In this document: piece after piece, positions 56,985-62,000 of the stretch
Layout of the letters: each line of letters begins with the position of its first letter
How positions within the stretch are numbered: position 1 is the stretch's first letter
From: Gnetum montanum
Lineage: Eukaryota > Streptophyta > Gnetopsida > Gnetales > Gnetaceae
DNA length: 62,000 bases
NCBI GenBank assembly: GCA_015680685.1
Contig: MNCI01026595.1
Coordinates: 1 to 62,000 of the forward strand
Direction: 5' to 3'
The notes under the pieces: generated by a model
What the model saw: only the letters and a program-made list of their open reading frames with translations
What the model was told of the DNA's origin: nothing
Databases searched by the model: none
Translations under genes and position numbers: made by a program

Positions 56985-58640
56985 ATGTGCATGGGACTAA
57001 CTGAGGAAATAACTTGTGCTTACATCGAAAGCATAGACACACTAAAGCAAGTCCGCTGCCAACTTCCAAGCCTTAACCTTGAAAACATCAACTGGGGAAA
57101 GTTGGAAATTCCTGAAAAATTCAAACAAGAGCCCCTAGAATTAAAACCATTGCCCACCGGTCTGGAATATATGATCCTTGAAAATGGAAAACTGGTAATC
57201 ATCAATGTAAGACTTGCTTCTAAACAAAAAGGAAGATTGCTAAAAGTAATAAACAAGTGGTCAAAAGCCTTTCCTTGGTCATATCCCGAATTAATTGGAA
57301 TAGATCCTAGGATATGCCAGCATAGGATTTGCACTGATCCATCCATGAAACCTCAAAAACAACTGTAGATGCGATTGAACCCAAAATTGAAGCAAGTAGT
57401 AAAAGAAGAAATAGAATAGCTTCTTAAGGCTGGGTTCATATATCCCATTGTTGATAGCGAATGGGTTAGCCCTCTAGTAATCGTGCCTAAAAAGGGAGGC
57501 AAATGGAGGGTGTGCATAGATTTTAGGCTGCTGAACATGGCAACATTTAAGGATCACTTTCCGTTGCCATTCAGTGACCAGGTTTGAGATACCATAGCAG
57601 GGCATCGCTATTATAGTTTTATAAATGGCTATAGTGGATACAACCAAATAAAGATAGCCCTAGAAGACCAAGCCAAGACAATGTTCACCAGTCCTTGGGG
57701 AACATTTGCATATAAAAAAATGTCGTTTGCTTGTGTAATGCTCCTGCCACGTTTTAACACCTAGTTCTAAGCATATTCCAACAATAGATAGGAAATGGAG
57801 TGGAAGTCTTTATGGAAGACATCTCCACTTATGGAAAAAGTTTTGATCAAGCCTTAGACCAATTAGAGTAAGTGTTGAAAAGATACGTAGAAACCAATCT
57901 AAGGCTCAACTAGCAGAAAAGCCATTTAATGGTCCAAGAAGGCATAGTACTTGGACACAAGGTTTCACATGCAGGAATAGAGGTAGACCCAGATAAAATT
58001 AGGGTCATCCAAGGAATCACCTGTCAATCGAAAACTATCAAAGATATTCAGTCATTCCTTGGACACACTGGCTACTATAAGAGATTCATTGAGAACTTTT
58101 CCAAGATTGCCAAATCATTGGTAGAGCTAACAAAGAAGGATGTACCTTTTGAGTGGACTAGGGAATGTGAACGAGCATTCCAAACCCTAAAATGAAAGCT
58201 AGTAGAAACTCCCATTCTACAAGCTCCTGACTGGTCCAGACCATTCCACATCATGACTGACGTATCCAATTATGCCTTAGGAGCTGTACTTACATAGTTA
58301 GATGACCAAAAATTCTCTTACTACATCCACTGTGCAAGTAGAAGTATCGCTGGTGCACAACTNTCTTAGCTACACAACTACAGAGAAAGAATTAATGGCT
58401 GTAGTGTTTGCACTAGATAAGTTTAGGCACTATGTGTTAGGTTACAAAGTGTTCATCCACATGGATCATAGTGCAATTCAGTTCCTCATGAACAAGCCAA
58501 TGGTTAGCCCTCGTATTATACGATGGCTGGTAATCTTGTAGGAGTTTGATCTAACGATGATCGATCAAAAAGGCATCAAGAACATAGTTGCAGATCATTT
58601 ATCTCAATTGCACTGGGACATCAAAGAGCATAAATATGTA
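56985..58640 (+). pseudogene. Reverse transcriptase and RNase H of element B
   Basis: The open linker 56985-57368 (WGKLEIPEKFKQEPLELKP) leads into RT: VIVPKKGGKWRVCIDF, NMATFKDHFPLP, GYSGYNQI, then a 1 bp deletion in the MPFGLCNAP block near 57731. The catalytic motif is FMED at 57809-57820, so the first Asp of the pair is lost. The connection from 57929 is open (GHKVSHAGIEVDPDKI, FLGHTGYYKRFIENFSKIAKSL). RNase H has MTDVSNYALGAVL, EKELMAVVFALDKFRHY, HMDHSAIQFL and VADHLSQLHW, with all four acidic positions present. An n at 58363 with extra bases shifts the frame there. Confidence 0.83.
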
Positions 58641-59990
58641 ATGTCTAATCATTTTCCTAATGAAGCCCTCTTTATTGGTGTAGTGAATAACCAACTACCC
58701 ACGGAGATGAACTGGTATAATAGCATTCTCACCTATCTCCTTACTCAACAAACGCCACAGGAACTGGACCTTAGGAAGAAACAACAGTTTATTCNGCAAC
58801 AAACACCACAGGAACTGGACCTTAGGAAGAAACAACAGTTTATTCACAGAGCCAAGTACTTCATGGAGATCAATGGACAACTTTACAAAGTGTGTCCTAA
58901 TGTCTTGGTTCAATGGTGTGTGCCTGATGTAGACCAACTGAGAGTTCTCCAAGATGCTCATGAGGGCCCTTGTGGGGGTCAGTATGCGGGGAGATGAATG
59001 GCTATTAAGATCTTGCTTGCAGGATATTACTGGCCAACATTATTTCAGGATGCCCATCAATTTGTTCAATCTTGTGAGTTTTGTCAATGTGATGGGGGAA
59101 TGATTACTAAAATGGAGGGTCTGCAACAATGGAATCGACCATTAGAACCCTTCGACATTTGGGGAATAGACTTTATGGGGCCCATTACACCAATGTCCAA
59201 TGGAAAAGCTTACATTGTAGTTGTCGTAGACTATTTAAAAAAATGGGCTAAAGAAGCTACTGTTAAAGACTGCACTTCATCTACAACTTCACAATTTGTG
59301 TAACAACAAATCGTAAATAGGTTTGGTGTGCCACGTGCACTTATTTCGGATAATGGAACACACTTCACAGGTGCAACTTTTTGAAAGTTAATGCAACGCT
59401 TAGGGGTTGAACTCAAATTGACTACACCTTATCACCCCCCAAGCTAACGGACAAGCTGAGGTCATCAATAGGGAGATCACTAAAATATTGACTAGGACAA
59501 TTAGCAAGTATAGGAGAGATTGGAGAACTAAATTGAATGATGCTCTTTGGGCATACCACTCCACCTGGAAACTCCCTATAGGCTACTCTCCCTATGAGTT
59601 AGTGTATGGAAAGCTTCCAATACTTTCAATTCAAACTGAGCTCCATACACTATCAACAGCTTGCGACCTCCACCTTGACCTTGATCTAGCATAGAAACAA
59701 AGGTTGGCAACTTTAAACGTGCTAGATGAAAACTGATTATCTGCCCTATCATCAAATGAGTTGACAAGGCATATAATAAGCAACGTCATGACTTGAAGAT
59801 TCGAAAGGTTAAGTATCAACCAGGAGATAAGGTTTTCTACTGGAACCCCACACATGTGCCACAACGCACAAAATTTCAAACACTGTGGAAAGGACCTTAC
59901 ATTATTCATGCAACCTTTCCTTTAGGGGCCATGACCATATACAAACCTGAGAGCCCTAATAAGAGATTGTTAGTCAATGTGCAATAGAAA
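58641..59990 (+). pseudogene. Integrase of element B
   Basis: HEGPCGGQYAGR, stop, then YYWPTLFQDAHQFVQSCEFCQCDGG (zinc part). Core Asp residues are in DIWGIDFMGP and ALISDNGTHF; the Glu block (GQAEVINREI) is displaced by one extra C in the run of C at 59435-59440. C-terminal part: YSPYELVYGKLP and WKGPYIIHATFPLGAM. The duplicated 49 bp around n at 58795 creates a false 17-residue repeat before the zinc part. Confidence 0.82.
58746..58845. other. Assembly join with duplicated 49 bp at n 58795
   Basis: 58746-58794 and 58797-58845 are the same except for one base (ACGCC / ACACC). The other n positions (20159, 27755, 58363) lack a clear duplication, though 58363 has about 4 extra bases relative to B'. 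Confidence 0.88.
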
Positions 59991-60815
59991 AAATCCTTTC
60001 ATAAATTTAGAATGGTCAATGCACATAATACCTTTGATAAGGGACGAACCTACTCACTATTTCAGATCTTCCTCTTCCAACTCAGTCATGGGGGAGATGG
60101 CCACCTCTGCTAACCATTCGAGGCCCTCAATTCTTTTCTAAGTTTTTGTTTTACACATTTTTGTTTTACAAAGTTCTTCAATTTTTCTTGTTTTTGTTTT
60201 GCACCATCATTTATACTTTCTCATTTCTTTGTGTGACTATTTTTTCTATTTTTTGTTTTTGTTTTTTTTTTGTTATATTCATCACCTAATAAGTGCTCAT
60301 GATGGTGGTATGAACTGTATTCTATTGATTGCTAATTCTTGGTTTTTACCTTTGATTTATAATGTTGATACTAAGATATGATTCTTTTGATATAACAGGC
60401 AATGAGTCCACGTCATCCATGCATCCATGAATTTCTATGGTCTCTCTTGGCTTTGAACTATACAATCCCCTTCTTTAATAATAAAACTATTAACAAATTG
60501 GTGACTAGGCATTTCTCAAACTATGAAATGACTCAAGGACTAAAAAGGGTGTGACTTCAAAGGGATTTTATGCATTTGTGCTGGCTATTCTCTTGGATGC
60601 TTGGATGTTTTCTTCTTAAGTTTTCTTACCATTCTAACATTGCTCCATTATAAGGAAGCTGAGCCAATAAAAATAAGTCTTTGCATGGTGTGGTTCTCAT
60701 GCAACAAAAAAAAATAGTGAAAATTCAAAGCACACCCCTTAGACAAAATATTCATCTGGGCTACAAGCACTGGTTATAGAACTAAACAGATATGTTCCCT
60801 CTAAGTAAGGCCATT
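59991..60815 (+). other. Post-integrase region of element B
   Basis: Aligned with 20301-21070 of B'. T-rich; no envelope-like gene. At about 60815 (after TAAGGCCATTTCTCG) similarity to B' ends. Confidence 0.6.
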
Positions 60816-61183
60816 TCTCGCGGCCAACAAGTCCTCTTAAGCACTAAATAAGAGTCTTGTTCTGCCAAAGAATGCACATCTCATGCCTTGATTCTAAGTT
60901 TGCTAAAAAATGGCTATTGACAAGGATCAGCATGACCTGTATACACACCAGAGCATCCCCTTTATCATGCACAATCCCTTGATCAGGTCCCAATCCCCAC
61001 AATTTTCATTTCCCTATCCAGCTACAAACTTCATTTCCCCAATCCCATGTACTACTGAACACAGTGCGATGACATCTGGCCAAGTGTCGAAGGATAATGC
61101 TACTAAGTTGCTTGTGGTATTTTGTACTTCTTTGTCGATGTTTCTCGGGTCGATTCCTCCAAGTGTCAATAAAGAGGGGCCAA

Positions 61184-62000
61184 TGAAACACCACAAAATT
61201 CTGAGCTTAGTACTTCTCCAACAAGAATCGAGCTAAGTCATGATGCTCCCCAGCATGACTGAAGCTTGAGGGCCTCACAGACAACTTCAAACGGAATCAA
61301 AATCAACAAGAAACAGTTCCCTGGGATCCACAGAAGACTACAATGACATCTAGCATCAAACCTGGAAAATCTTGAGCTTAAAATACTTGGTTTTCACTAA
61401 GTATGCATCATGTACGTTGGCCTATACATGCCCAGCGTACAGCAACTTTTGGACCCCAAAAATGAGTTAAAAACATGCTAGAATTGAGCATCTGGACCCC
61501 CTAGGACCTTCACTAGGGTCCCCAGTAGCTCTTAGACACTTGAAAATCAAATTTTGGGCTCCAAATGATGGTCTTTCATTCCTGTACGCCTAGCGTATAC
61601 GCTCAGCTTGCAGGCAGCGTAGAGCAACTTTTGGGCCCCAAAAATGAGTTAAAACATGCCAGAATTGAGTGCTTGGACCCCCCAGGACCTTCACCAAGGT
61701 CCCTAGTAGCTCTCAGGCACTTGAAAATCAAATTTTGGGCTCCAAATGGTGGTCTTTCATTCCTGTATACCCAACGTATACGCCCAGCGTGCAGCCAGCG
61801 TAGAGCAACTTTTGGGCCCCAAAAATGAGTCAAAACATGCCAGAATTGAGTGCCTGGACCCCCCAAGACCCTCACCAGGGTCTCCAGTAGCTCTTAGGCA
61901 CTTGAAAATCAAATGTTGGCCTCTAAATGATGGTCTTTCATTCCTGTATACCCAACGTATACGCCCAGCGTGCAGCCAGCGTAGAGCAACTTTTGGGCCC
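61184..62000 (+). repeat. 3' LTR (partial) of the second Tat-type element, with tandem array
   Basis: The first 220 bases align with the U3 start of the 49301-50571 LTR (AGCTTAGTACTTC, CAGCATGACT, GGTTTTCACTAAGTATG). From about 61410 a different, tandemly repeated sequence takes the place of the usual palindrome array. Confidence 0.88.
61441..62000 (+). repeat. About 181 bp tandem repeat, at least 3 copies, open to the right
   Basis: The anchor AGCAACTTTTGG recurs at 61441, 61623, 61804 and 61985 (periods 182, 181, 181). Each unit ends with GTATACGC-type palindromes (for example CTAGCGTATACGC near 61590, CCAACGTATACGC near 61770 and 61950). The last two complete units look nearly identical. 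Confidence 0.93.

Larger units (their letters stand above)
52993..60815 (+). mobile_element. Element B: Athila-type Ty3/gypsy retrotransposon, no 3' LTR
   Basis: 5' LTR 52993-53767, primer site 53768-53787, gag, protease, RT, RNase H, integrase and a post-pol region, colinear with B'. It is less decayed than B' but has at least two frameshifts in gag, one in RT (57731 region) and one in integrase, plus stops. At about 60815 the sequence changes abruptly to the 3' region of a Tat-type element, so the 3' LTR is missing. Left flank gacaa. Confidence 0.87.
60816..62000 (+). mobile_element. 3' end of a second Tat-type element
   Basis: 60818-61183 is the inverse equivalent of 33751-34110 of the central Tat element (landmarks GGCCAACAAG, TGCTAAA(A/C)AATGGCTATTGAC, CCTATC(C/T)AGCTACAAA). 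The polypurine tract AAAGAGGGGCCAA is at 61171-61183 and the LTR starts TGAAACACCACAAAATT at 61184. The left edge is truncated against element B; the right side runs out of the window. Confidence 0.88.

Noticed and set aside
58741-58860. A tandem protein repeat (QTPQELDLRKKQQF twice) before the integrase of element B.
   Set aside because: It comes from the duplicated contig overlap around the n at 58795.

Overview
This 62 kb window is plant nuclear DNA made almost entirely of nested, decayed LTR retrotransposons. I found no convincing single-copy host gene, rRNA, tRNA or CRISPR array. The families are plant ones: Ty3/gypsy of the Athila and Tat types, and Ty1/copia. DNA is AT-rich, and most in-frame stops look like C-to-T changes at CAA, CAG or CGA codons, as expected for long-methylated transposons in a large seed-plant genome. 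A gymnosperm-like genome is plausible, but the species cannot be read from the sequence. Six single n positions mark contig joins. Three of them are flanked by 43-49 bp duplications that are almost certainly assembly artefacts.

Left part (1-32.4 kb). A decayed coiled-coil ORF lies on the minus strand (about 480-2566). Next is element D (minus, 2621 to about 11640), with a complete gypsy-type element A (plus, 4214-9131) inserted into it. A and D carry no pol. Each carries one long captured coiled-coil gene, and their LTR ends match those of the Athila elements, so they look like non-autonomous partners. A copia LTR fragment (12863-13086) abuts Athila element B' (plus, 13087 to about 21070). 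A truncated copia element (minus, 21.69-25.82 kb) is inserted into Athila element C (minus, 25.83-30.99 kb), which has lost most of RT and all of RNase H. Old low-complexity and decayed coding DNA fills 30.99-32.41 kb.

Centre (32412-50571). This is an 18.2 kb Tat-lineage element on the minus strand, bounded by TG...CA LTRs and a perfect 5 bp target duplication (ctagg). On the minus strand it has leader, gag, protease, a 5.9 kb spacer, RT, RNase H, a second (archaeal-type) RNase H and integrase. In the spacer, on the opposite strand, is a separate gene (39391-43821) with its own TATA box, eight exons, phase-consistent GT-AG introns and an N-terminal region resembling an FCP1/NIF-type HAD domain that has lost its catalytic aspartates. 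Three clusters of a short hairpin repeat (AGTTTA followed by a co-varying stem) flank this gene and the end of pol. Arrays of the palindrome GCGTATACGC and its relatives fill the LTR U3, the 5' leader, and the leader and first intron of the antisense gene. Together these are the best candidate for an undescribed system: a retrotransposon carrying an antisense accessory gene with shared short-motif arrays.

Right part (50.57-62 kb). The old target of the Tat element, with a 78 bp tandem repeat, leads to a second Athila element B (plus, 52993 to about 60815). B breaks off into the 3' end of a second Tat-type element (plus), whose LTR (from 61184) contains a roughly 181 bp tandem array running off the window.
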